NCBI GenBank assembly: GCA_963662355.1
Contig: OY759361.1
Coordinates: 1,674,001 to 1,738,000, forward strand
Direction of reading: 5' to 3'
DNA length: 64,000 nt
From: WTFY01 sp026713925
GTDB lineage: Bacteria; Pseudomonadota; Gammaproteobacteria; UBA4575
In this document: positions 15,923 through 24,014 of the stretch, piece after piece
How positions within the stretch are numbered: the first letter of the stretch is position 1
How the letters are laid out: every line of letters starts with the position of its first letter
The notes under the pieces: model-generated
Told to the model about the DNA's origin: nothing
The model's input: only the letters and a program-made list of their open reading frames with translations
Database searches by the model: none
Program-made: the position numbers and the translations under genes

Positions 15923-17032
15923 TTAAATAATCGTAGTCCTCTTTTTTTTGCTTGGGTCAAGAAAAGGAATTTCTGATGTTGTTGCTTTGCATAAGACTGT
16001 TTTTCCCTTTATTTCAACCCTGATGCCAGGCTTGGCAAGGTCTGGGATGAGCTGTGCCATTGCAATCGACTTTTTTATAACTGGCGAAAATACTGGAGCA
16101 GTGATCACACCAACCTTCTTCCCATCTTGCAAGACATCAGCTCCCACATCCACTGCTGTATTGCATTCTGCAATTATCCCAAATGTTTTAATTTTTTCCT
16201 TGCCTTCAGCTTGCAATACAGCCTCTTTTCCACGGTAGCTAGCTGCTTTAGTCTTGCTGACGGCAAAACCTAAGCCGACTTCCCAAGGAGTATTTTCTTC
16301 TGTCATGTCATATGGATAAAACAGTAGAGCAGCCTCAACACGAATGGCATCAATGCAGTTAAATGAACAGGGCAAGATCCCTACCGTTTTGCCATTATCA
16401 AGGATTGCATCCCAGATAGGGACAATATCGTCAGCCTTGGCAAAGATTTCGTACCCACGTTCACCTGAATAGCCTGTCCGTGATATCAAGCACTGATGAC
16501 CAAATAATACAGCAGGCACGTGATGAAAATATCTCAGATTCTGTATATCAGAAGTCGTGTGTTGGTGAAGAAAGCCTGCCGATTTTGGTCCTTGCAGCGA
16601 AATGTCATGTAGATCATCATCAAAAATAACCGTGACCTTTTTGTCATGCGCTGACTTTTGTAATTGCTCCATGCCTGTACCGCCTCCATGCACCATGACC
16701 ACATGATTTGGCGAAATATGAAACATGATGCAGTCATCAGTAATACAGCCTTCCTCATTCAAGATAAGAGCGTATGTTGACCTGCCAGGGTATACAACTG
16801 ACATATCACGCGTGCACACATGATTAATAACCGCTAGTGCATCTTGTCCTACAACATGGACTTTCTTTAGGCCAGATACATCGAAAAGGCCTGCGGCATT
16901 GCGTACAGCAAGATGTTCATCATTAATATCCTGATTGTATTCCCATGGCACATCCATTCCATTCCACTCACCGAGTGATGAGCCCAGTGCCCGGTGACGG
17001 GATTCCAAGGCTGAATGTCGCGTGACCGCCAT
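15923..17032 (-). CDS. GcvT-like tetrahydrofolate-dependent aminomethyltransferase
   Basis: 369 residues, full length for the GcvT family. AAGGAG precedes the ATG by six bases. N-terminal blocks GEWNGMDVPWEY and AAGLFDVSGLKKV, then SRTGYSGERGYEIF and DAIRVEAALLFYPYDM, are characteristic of the folate-binding T-protein fold. No GcvH, GcvP or lipoyl genes are near, so it is probably not the housekeeping T-protein. Related stand-alone proteins move methyl or methylene groups from N- or S-methyl compounds to tetrahydrofolate. Given the methylamine genes on the same side, demethylation of a methylated amine or betaine is a reasonable but unproven idea. It is divergent from the two-component system. 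Confidence 0.8.
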   Translation of the reverse strand: MAVTRHSALESRHRALGSSLGEWNGMDVPWEYNQDINDEHLAVRNAAGLFDVSGLKKVHVVGQDALAVINHVCTRDMSVVYPGRSTYALILNEEGCITDDCIMFHISPNHVVMVHGGGTGMEQLQKSAHDKKVTVIFDDDLHDISLQGPKSAGFLHQHTTSDIQNLRYFHHVPAVLFGHQCLISRTGYSGERGYEIFAKADDIVPIWDAILDNGKTVGILPCSFNCIDAIRVEAALLFYPYDMTEENTPWEVGLGFAVSKTKAASYRGKEAVLQAEGKEKIKTFGIIAECNTAVDVGADVLQDGKKVGVITAPVFSPVIKKSIAMAQLIPDLAKPGIRVEIKGKTVLCKATTSEIPFLDPSKKKRTTII

Positions 17033-17097
17033 AAGTTTCTCCTTAAAAGTTCAACTACTGCAAAGTGTAAAGGGTACCTGTTTTACTTGTAGAGACA

Positions 17098-17121
17098 AAT
17101 TTGTTTGATACAAATTATCAA
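17098..17121. promoter_or_regulatory. Overlapping inverted repeats in the GcvT-like/sensor-kinase divergent region
   Basis: ATTTGT-TTGAT-ACAAAT (17099-17115) overlaps TTGATA-CAAAT-TATCAA (17105-17121). Such nested dyads between divergent genes often mark an operator. No regulator is assigned. Confidence 0.35.
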
Positions 17122-17299
17122 TACATGCTTGACATAATAAAATGAAAGTCATCTCGGCTTCGAACTGATGGCCACAAGTTATATGGATTTGGTAACAAAT
17201 ATGTTTAGCCATGTACTGACAACCGATACAGTTAATACGATGGTCCTGCTACAATTCTGATTGTACTAAGCAAGCAATCCGGAGTGTTCAGACTACACA

Positions 17300-18538
17300 G
17301 TGTCAAACTGTATGTTCTCTGTACTCTTTCATTTAATATATATATCGAACTTGTTCCAAGCCAAGCACAATAAAGAGCAGCAAGACACCGGTCAGGATGT
17401 TTCCTGCCCAGCATTTTCAGATTACCCTGCTGAGCACAAACATCTTCATTTTCTTAATACTGTGCTACGTGATGTAGTCGAAAACCCAGGCTCTGAATCT
17501 CCATTTCTAGTACTGCTGAAAGAAATTGAATCCTTGACTTTGGCAGTTACAAGTGCCCTTTTTATCACTAAAGAATCTGGTGAAAATGAGCTTGTAGCTA
17601 TTACGGATGAAATGGATCTAGATATGCTAAGTGATTGCTTAAGTCGTACCGCTATCGACTCAAATCACAGTGTATTACATACTCACAGCCAAACATCTGA
17701 AAGCAAATACAATGTAAAGATAATTCAGTTGGGCGATAACAGTCAGAATTTTTATGGAACGCTTATACTCAAGATTCCCAAATCAGTTTCTGACAAGTTG
17801 TCTTCATCTGAAATGAAGTCAATAAAGCATGCATTGAGCGGGATTTTGTCAAGTTCACAGTACCTGGATGTGAGCAAGCGGCTCGCCCTGCATGAAGAGA
17901 GAGCATTAATTGCAAGAGAGCTGCACGATTCCCTTGCACAATCTCTCTCATACTTAAAAATTCAAGTGAGCCGTCTTCAGGCACTACTGAAAATTAGCCC
18001 TCTAAAAAGTGAAGGAAACGTCAATGCAATAAATGGTATTGTTGAAGAATTGCGAACAAATCTTAATGTCTCTTATAAACAGTTAAGGGAACTGATCACT
18101 ACATTCAGATTAGCACTGAAAAGCCGTGATCTAGCACATGCACTGGAAGACTCTGTAGAGGAATTTGAAAATCGCAGTAGTGTAGCAGTCAGTTTAGATA
18201 ATCGACTATCACGTATGGACCTTGCGGTTGATGAGGAAATACATGTGCTGCAAATAATTCGTGAGGCAATCTCAAATGTCGTAAGGCATTCACAAGCTAG
18301 TCGAGCTGAAGTGTCCCTGAACATTTTAAGTCGTGGATTAATATGTATTAGCATTGATGATGATGGCATAGGCACGAAAAACATGCAGGCTAGGACACAT
18401 CGTCATGGGTTGATTATCATGCAGCAGCGGGCACACGAACTAGGAGGAAAATTCCGCGTGGAAACCAGTCAGCTTGGAGGAACATGTATAACTGTGACTT
18501 TTCATACAAAAAACAAAAAGAATGTCCGTCGGACTTAG
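17300..18538 (+). CDS. NarX-type sensor histidine kinase
   Basis: 412 residues if GTG 17300 is used; ATG 17312 or a later start is possible, as the region has no clear ribosome binding site. The N-terminal half (about 50-190) looks like a GAF-type sensory region. The HisKA_3 dimerisation/phosphoacceptor box is RELHDSLAQSLSYLKIQ with the phospho-His at about residue 209, closely like NarX/NarQ. The HATPase end shows EIHVLQIIREAISNVVRHS, DDDGIG and RHGLIIMQQRAHELGG. No long membrane-spanning sensor domain is evident, unlike canonical NarX. A NarL-type regulator follows after 12 bp, so they form a cognate pair. Signal unknown; regulation of neighbouring amine or sulfur genes is possible. Confidence 0.88.
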   Translation: MSNCMFSVLFHLIYISNLFQAKHNKEQQDTGQDVSCPAFSDYPAEHKHLHFLNTVLRDVVENPGSESPFLVLLKEIESLTLAVTSALFITKESGENELVAITDEMDLDMLSDCLSRTAIDSNHSVLHTHSQTSESKYNVKIIQLGDNSQNFYGTLILKIPKSVSDKLSSSEMKSIKHALSGILSSSQYLDVSKRLALHEERALIARELHDSLAQSLSYLKIQVSRLQALLKISPLKSEGNVNAINGIVEELRTNLNVSYKQLRELITTFRLALKSRDLAHALEDSVEEFENRSSVAVSLDNRLSRMDLAVDEEIHVLQIIREAISNVVRHSQASRAEVSLNILSRGLICISIDDDGIGTKNMQARTHRHGLIIMQQRAHELGGKFRVETSQLGGTCITVTFHTKNKKNVRRT

Positions 18539-18550
18539 GTCAAGACTCTA

Positions 18551-19207
18551 ATGCAACCAGAATATTCTGTTCTGATCATTGATGATCATCCACTATTCCG
18601 CAAAGGTGTTGCGCAGCTCATTGATGGTATGGGTAATGAGTTCAAGTTAGTTGGTGAAGCGCAATCCGGGCAGGAAGGTATTGAACTCGCATTGAAACAC
18701 AAACCGAATCTGATCCTGCTAGACCTGAATATGAATGGAATTGACGGTATTGAAACGCTGATCCAGTTAAAGAAGCATGGCGTGGAATCACGTGTGGTTG
18801 TATTGACTGTTTCCAATGCAGAAGAGGATCTAGTAGCCGCCCTGCGTAATGGTGCAGACGGATATCTGCTCAAGGACTTGGAACCGGAAGTATTGCAGTC
18901 AAAATTGCAAAGCGTCATGAGCGGTCGAATTGTACTTGATGAGAATTTATCCGAAAAACTTGCAAGCTCTGTCCGTAACGAACGAAATACCATCCCTGAA
19001 ACGGAGAAAAGCGCATCACTTACACACAGGGAAAAGGAAATTCTAGAATTAATTGCCAATGGTTGTAGCAATAAACTGATAGCACGCAAACTGGATATAA
19101 GTGATGGTACAGTAAAGGCTCATGTAAAAAATCTGCTGCGAAAACTCAACGTCCATTCAAGGCTGGAAGCAGCTGTATGGGCCTTGAATCATGGATTTGG
19201 CAAGTAG
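18551..19207 (+). CDS. NarL/FixJ-family response regulator
   Basis: 218 residues. The receiver domain holds the acidic pair at D11-D12 (IIDDHPLFRKG), the phospho-acceptor D58 (LILLDLNMNGIDG) and the conserved T/K positions (VVLTVSN and LLKDLEPE). The LuxR-type HTH is at about 152-215 (LTHREKEILELIANGCSNKL, then DGTVKAHVKNLLRKLNVHSR). It is encoded 12 bp after the kinase and is presumably its partner. The DNA targets cannot be told from sequence. Candidate operators in the region are the nested dyad at 17098-17121 and the promoter of the mgd cluster. Confidence 0.93.
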   Translation: MQPEYSVLIIDDHPLFRKGVAQLIDGMGNEFKLVGEAQSGQEGIELALKHKPNLILLDLNMNGIDGIETLIQLKKHGVESRVVVLTVSNAEEDLVAALRNGADGYLLKDLEPEVLQSKLQSVMSGRIVLDENLSEKLASSVRNERNTIPETEKSASLTHREKEILELIANGCSNKLIARKLDISDGTVKAHVKNLLRKLNVHSRLEAAVWALNHGFGK

Positions 19208-19273
19208 ACGAAAGCCTGTTCAAAGGCGTGGGTATGTTAAATAATATTTCCACGCATCAAGACAAATGTTTGG

Positions 19274-21391
19274 TTGACTTGTGGGCTACACCTTGGCATT
19301 ACATCTGTGCATGATCAAACCGGGATATTAAACAATCTAAAGCAGATTGTTTTTGAAATTGATTATTCAGGAAAATGGCTTTACATCAGCCTGTCATGGA
19401 CAAGCCTGACAGGTTATTCAGTCGCTGAAACACTAGGGACTCATATTCTTGATTGCGTACACCCTTCTGATAGATCTAGTGTTGAAGAGTATTTGCACAG
19501 TCTATATTTACATGGGGAAAGGGAAATAGAGCCAGTCGCAGCACGTTTTCTTTGCAAGAATGGCAGGCCAGCGTTTATGGTTCTGAGGGGCAACACTGCT
19601 TTCGTAGTTGATAAAAACAACGATTCAAAAGGTGTTGTTGGCACACTTACCAACGTTACAGAAAGAATTCGCCAACATGAAGTACTGGAGGCAAAGTACC
19701 GGAGTTTATGTAATTTTGTCGACAGGTTTTCCGGCATGTTATACAGATGCCGTAATGACCAGGAATTAACGATTGAATATGCGAGCACTGGATGCTTGGA
19801 GTTGACTGGTTACAGTCGCGAGCAATTAGTGGAAAAAAATGAGATCTCGTATGCAAGTATCATACACCCTGATGACCGCCAAAGAATTTTTGAAACCATT
19901 CAATATAAATTACATTCAGGAAAACAGTACGAACTCACACACCGAATCATCACTGCAGCGGGTACAGAACGTTGGGTTTTCAACAGCGGCAAGGGGAATT
20001 TTTCATCTAGTGGTGAATTACTATCATTCCAAGGGTTGCTGTTTGACTTTGATCGACAGAAAAAATTTCAGGAACGCAGTCTGCAACAGTCGCTTTACGA
20101 CCCGGATACGAGGCTTCTGAATCGAATTTTATTCATCGATCGTCTGGAACATTCAATTGAAAAAATTAAGTGTCGAAATGGTTATGCATTCACAGTACTA
20201 CTACTGAGTATTGATCAATATTCCCAGTTGTTTAATAGCTTAGGTGTTCAGAGTATTGAGCTAGTGATCACAGAAATAGGTCAACGAATTATTGAAACAC
20301 TGAATTACCCTGTTTCCTTATGCAGGTTGCAGGAGGACCGATTTGGGATTCTTCTGGATTCATCCCAGTACAGTATCAAAAATATTAATACAATCATGAA
20401 CCAGATTCAGGAACAGGTTCAGACTCCCTTAACTATAGAAGAAAATGAAGTATACGTTACTGCAAGCATCGGTGTAGTTGTTGGTAATCCAGACTATGAT
20501 GACAAAGATAAAGTACTTGCAGAAGCCCAGAATGCATTAAGCCGGGCTATCAGCCTAGGTGGTGCGCGTTATGAAATGTCTGATTTGATTTCTCATGGCA
20601 AGGCTGCTTTACAGGCGCATATTGAAAAAGAACTCGAACAAGCACTAGAGCAAAATCAATTTCTTGTGCACTGGCAACCAATTGTCACTCTCAAAGACGG
20701 ATTGCTGTCAGGACTCGAAGCCAGACTGGTTTGGCCGCATCCCATAAAGGGCCTGCTATATGCTGAACAGTTTGTACCTAATGCAGAAGAAACCCAACTG
20801 ATTGCTCCCCTGTGGGAGTGGATGATAAATGATGTATGCAGACAAATTGAGAAATGGAATACCCTGGTATCTAAAATTCAGGGTATATCATTAAATATAC
20901 AGGTTACTGGAGCAACCTTGCTTGATGCCGATTTAATTTTCAGGCTGTGTGAAAAGCTCTTGCTGGTTAAACCTGGTTTATGCAACCTAGTGGTAGGTGT
21001 TTCTGAAAATGTATTAAGTCATGTCCCACGAACCACAAACAGTCTACTGAAACCTGCGCAAAAAAAAGATATCAAGCTACTATTAGATGGCTATGGGTAC
21101 ACTAAGACATCCCTGCCCCTTCTACAGGATATGCCTATTGAATACGTCCGTTTAAGCCACTCAATTATAGATGATTGTGTGACAGATAATGGGAAATTTG
21201 TCCGTGCCATTGCTTCTCTCACTCATAATCTGGGTATAGAAATCGTGGCAAATGCAGTGCAGTCACAACAGCAACTGGAAATATTAAAAACTGCAAATAT
21301 AGATTCAGCACAGGGAAATCATATTTCGAAGCCCGTTTCTGAAGACGACGTCATCCAAATGCTTTCTCAGGTCGTTGCCTCAAAGAATTGA
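19274..21391 (+). CDS. PAS-PAS-GGDEF-EAL protein with degenerate catalytic motifs
   Basis: 705 residues if TTG 19274 is used; a GTG at 19310 is an alternative. Two PAS domains (about 15-135 and 145-270) are followed by a GGDEF-like domain (about 280-435) and an EAL-like domain (about 455-700). The GGDEF signature is replaced by QEDRF, so cyclase activity is not expected. The EAL motif reads EAR (GLEARLVW). The region equivalent to DDFGTG reads LDGYGYTKTSL, and the later Glu in the EGVE-like position is Asn (IVANAVQ). Phosphodiesterase activity is therefore also doubtful. It may bind c-di-GMP or act as a protein-interaction sensor. It follows the two-component genes by about 65 bp. Confidence 0.88.
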   Translation: MTCGLHLGITSVHDQTGILNNLKQIVFEIDYSGKWLYISLSWTSLTGYSVAETLGTHILDCVHPSDRSSVEEYLHSLYLHGEREIEPVAARFLCKNGRPAFMVLRGNTAFVVDKNNDSKGVVGTLTNVTERIRQHEVLEAKYRSLCNFVDRFSGMLYRCRNDQELTIEYASTGCLELTGYSREQLVEKNEISYASIIHPDDRQRIFETIQYKLHSGKQYELTHRIITAAGTERWVFNSGKGNFSSSGELLSFQGLLFDFDRQKKFQERSLQQSLYDPDTRLLNRILFIDRLEHSIEKIKCRNGYAFTVLLLSIDQYSQLFNSLGVQSIELVITEIGQRIIETLNYPVSLCRLQEDRFGILLDSSQYSIKNINTIMNQIQEQVQTPLTIEENEVYVTASIGVVVGNPDYDDKDKVLAEAQNALSRAISLGGARYEMSDLISHGKAALQAHIEKELEQALEQNQFLVHWQPIVTLKDGLLSGLEARLVWPHPIKGLLYAEQFVPNAEETQLIAPLWEWMINDVCRQIEKWNTLVSKIQGISLNIQVTGATLLDADLIFRLCEKLLLVKPGLCNLVVGVSENVLSHVPRTTNSLLKPAQKKDIKLLLDGYGYTKTSLPLLQDMPIEYVRLSHSIIDDCVTDNGKFVRAIASLTHNLGIEIVANAVQSQQQLEILKTANIDSAQGNHISKPVSEDDVIQMLSQVVASKN

Positions 21392-21537
21392 AGTAGCTTG
21401 CAATTACCCTACTGCGCAATCCAATTCAGGGAGTCCGCGCAGGGATATTTCAATCATCCCTTGCTATAGGAAAACCAGAAAAAGCTTGGCTAAACAGTTA
21501 AAATCATACCTGTATCGGTATTTTGCTGGTATACATT

Positions 21538-22290
21538 ATGATCAAAGGTGTGCTTTTGGATTTAAGTGGGGTTCTGTATGTAGGAAGCCAACCTCTTCCA
21601 GGCGCCTTGGATGCTGTACAGCATCTAGTCAAGAGCGGTTTGCAGGTCCGTTATATTACAAACACTACACGCAGTCCGCGTAGTGCGATTTTGAAAAAAC
21701 TAGCTGCGATGGATTTAGCAGTCGCCCGAGACGAAGTGTTTACTGCTGCTATAGCCTCACGTAATTACATTAAGAGAAAAAACCTCTCTCCATACTTGCT
21801 GGTACATACCAATCTTCTTCCGGAGTTTTCAGAATTTGACCAGAAACACTTTGATTCAGTCTTGCTAGGAGATGCCGGCACAGGCTTCACCTACGAAAAA
21901 CTGAACATGGCATTTCGCCTATTGCTTGATGGGGCGCCTTTGTTCGCCATGGGAAACAACCGCTATTTTAAAGAAGAAGATGGTTTCAGTCTTGATGCGG
22001 GACCCTTTGTTCATGCACTCGAAAGCGCAAGTGGAGTCAGGGCAACCGTACTCGGGAAGCCTGCAAAAGAGTTCTTTCTGGAGGCCATACAGGAATTTTG
22101 TTGCTCACCTGATGAGGTTGTAATGGTCGGTGATGATGTTGAAGCTGACATAAATGGTGCTAGTACAGCAGGCCTTCAGGCCATACTTGTAAAAACAGGT
22201 AAGTACCGAAGCAGCGACGACCAATGCATTTTTGATCCAAGTGTGCGTATCGCGGATGATATTTCACAGGCTGTAGGGTGGATTGCCTAA
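21538..22290 (+). CDS. HAD-family IIA phosphatase (LHPP/TIGR01458-like)
   Basis: 250 residues from ATG 21538. HAD motif I is LLDLSGVLYVG, where the second Asp of the usual DxDG motif is Ser (D-L-S-G); motif II is RYITNTTRSP and motif IV VVMVGDDVEADINGA. The C2A cap lies between. The LDLSGVLY variation is common in the LHPP/HAD-IIA-hyp3 subgroup, whose members hydrolyse small phosphates or phospho-amides. It lies upstream of the mgd genes on the same strand, separated by 160 bp, so it may or may not be part of that operon. Substrate unknown. Confidence 0.85.
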   Translation: MIKGVLLDLSGVLYVGSQPLPGALDAVQHLVKSGLQVRYITNTTRSPRSAILKKLAAMDLAVARDEVFTAAIASRNYIKRKNLSPYLLVHTNLLPEFSEFDQKHFDSVLLGDAGTGFTYEKLNMAFRLLLDGAPLFAMGNNRYFKEEDGFSLDAGPFVHALESASGVRATVLGKPAKEFFLEAIQEFCCSPDEVVMVGDDVEADINGASTAGLQAILVKTGKYRSSDDQCIFDPSVRIADDISQAVGWIA

Positions 22291-22452
22291 CGAGGTCTAA
22301 ACTCAGTTTCGTTACTCAATAGGTAGTAAGCCTTTCGAGCAATTGACCAGCATCGAATCAAAACCAATTATCTCATAGCTCCTCCAACTTCAGGCTTGGA
22401 CCCACAGCTATGCAGTACTATCTAAAGTAGCAAATTAATATAGGAATCCTTC

Positions 22453-23694
22453 ATGCCATGGAATCTATTAAAATATGGTCTTGCTCCCAAATATCCGGCT
22501 CGCCGAGATATTCCTGCCCCACGTGATTTAAAAAAATCATACGATGTAATTATTATAGGAGCTGGAGGACACGGTTTATCCACTGCATACCATCTTGCCC
22601 GTTACCACGCTATTAACAACGTCGCCGTTTTGGACAAAGGATATGTAGGTGGCGGCAATACTGCACGCAATACTGCAGTGATACGCTCAAACTATATCTC
22701 ACCCGAAGCTGTAGCATTTTACAAGGCATCTGTAGAGATGTTTAAAAACCTGTCCAACGAGCTGGGGTATAACCAGATGTATACACAGCGTGGTCAGTTA
22801 ACCCTTGCTCATTCTGATGCAAGTGTGCGCACATTTGCATTGCGCGCAGAAGTCAACAAGCATTTGGGGGTTCGATCTGAAATAGTGGATCGACAGCAAA
22901 TCCGTGAAATCGTGCCTTGCCTGAATATGGACGAAAACATGCGTTTTCCGATCCAGGCTGGTCTGTGGCACCGTGATGGTGGTACAGCACGGCATGACGC
23001 TGTAGCTTGGGGATATGCAATGCGGGCAGCGCAAATGGGTGTTGAAATACATCAGCACACTGAAGTCACTGGCATCCAGGTTAATGCAGGTCGGGTCGTA
23101 GCAGTACAGACAGACAGAGGGACGGTCAAGTGCAACCATGCGGTCCAAGCTGTTGCAGGTATGAGTTCAGTAGTAGCGAAAATGGCTGGGATTCGGTTGC
23201 CTGTGCGAAGCTTTCCCTTGCAGGCCATGGTCACACACCCAGTCAAGCCTTTTCTAGACCCGCTGGTAAGTTCATCAGATTTACATGCCTATATTTCTCA
23301 GACTGCACGAGGTGAAATTGTCATAGGAGGCGGTTCAGATCCGTATGAGCTGTATTCGACACGTTCAACCCTAGATCTTAAGGAATCTCTTGTAGCTAAC
23401 ACACTTGAGCTGTTCCCTTGTATCGCCGAGCTGAAGCTGCTTCGTCAGTGGGCGGGCATCACAGACATGACGCCAGACTACAGCCCAGTCATGGGCACCA
23501 GCCCAGTAAAAAATTACTGGCTAGATGCAGGCTGGGGCACTTGGGGATTCAAGGCAACACCGATTTCAGGAAAGTGTATGGCAGAAACACTTGCTAACGA
23601 AAAAGCAGTGGAGCTTATACAGCCATTCAGACTTGAACGTTTCAAGACCTTCACGCTGTCCAATGAAGCAGGGGCCACAGCTGCAAGCCATTAG
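22453..23694 (+). CDS. mgdA: N-methylglutamate dehydrogenase, SoxB-like subunit A
   Basis: 413 residues. A dinucleotide-binding motif DVIIIGAGGHGLSTAYHLAR lies at residues 30-49, and the DAO fold continues with YVGGGNTARNTAVIRSNY, a region where the flavin is attached in sarcosine oxidase beta. The C-terminus has WAGITDMTPDYSPVMG and DAGWGTWGFKATP. The order mgdA-mgdB-mgdC-mgdD corresponds to soxB-D-A-G. I favour N-methylglutamate dehydrogenase over sarcosine oxidase because the synthase and synthetase of the N-methylglutamate pathway are encoded nearby, and because the delta subunit has the amine-type sequence. It oxidises N-methylglutamate to glutamate plus a C1 unit together with the other three subunits. 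Confidence 0.88.
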   Translation: MPWNLLKYGLAPKYPARRDIPAPRDLKKSYDVIIIGAGGHGLSTAYHLARYHAINNVAVLDKGYVGGGNTARNTAVIRSNYISPEAVAFYKASVEMFKNLSNELGYNQMYTQRGQLTLAHSDASVRTFALRAEVNKHLGVRSEIVDRQQIREIVPCLNMDENMRFPIQAGLWHRDGGTARHDAVAWGYAMRAAQMGVEIHQHTEVTGIQVNAGRVVAVQTDRGTVKCNHAVQAVAGMSSVVAKMAGIRLPVRSFPLQAMVTHPVKPFLDPLVSSSDLHAYISQTARGEIVIGGGSDPYELYSTRSTLDLKESLVANTLELFPCIAELKLLRQWAGITDMTPDYSPVMGTSPVKNYWLDAGWGTWGFKATPISGKCMAETLANEKAVELIQPFRLERFKTFTLSNEAGATAASH

Positions 23695-23704
23695 GAAATC
23701 ATAC

Positions 23705-23980
23705 ATGAAAATTATGAAATGTCCTTTGAACGGACCACGAAATATATCCGAATTTATCTGTTTTGGTGAGGTTTCTAAAATGCCATGCCCAAAAAAGGTC
23801 AGTGATGATGAATGGGCAGATTTCATCTGGATGTCGAACAATTCAGCAGGTGTCGTTCAAGAATGGTGGTGCCATAGTGCAACAGCATACTGGTTCATTG
23901 CGGAACGCAATACAGTAACGGATGAAATCTTGAAAACCTATCCAGCCAGTGATGTCTTTACCGAGCGAATTGATTTCTGA
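23705..23980 (+). CDS. mgdB: N-methylglutamate dehydrogenase, SoxD-like subunit B
   Basis: 91 residues from ATG 23705 (an ATG at 23714 is also usable). This small zinc-binding-type subunit starts with MKIMKCPLNGPRNISEF. Where sarcosine oxidase delta has CPxCG, this has CPLNG, so the second Cys is missing; the later VQEWWCHSATAYWF replaces the usual HxxGC pattern but keeps Cys and His. The end, FIAERNTVTDEILKTYPASD, is typical. The CPLNGPRNISEF type is, to my knowledge, that of the methylglutamate dehydrogenase branch, which helps distinguish the complex from sarcosine oxidase. It lies 10 bp after mgdA and 34 bp before mgdC. Confidence 0.88.
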   Translation: MKIMKCPLNGPRNISEFICFGEVSKMPCPKKVSDDEWADFIWMSNNSAGVVQEWWCHSATAYWFIAERNTVTDEILKTYPASDVFTERIDF

Positions 23981-24014
23981 ATTCTAGGATTGTGAAAAAT
24001 ATTATATTTTAATA

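Noticed and set aside
15923..17032. Housekeeping glycine cleavage T-protein
   Set aside because: No gcvH or gcvP nearby and the gene pairs with a GATase-like gene instead; kept as GcvT-like.
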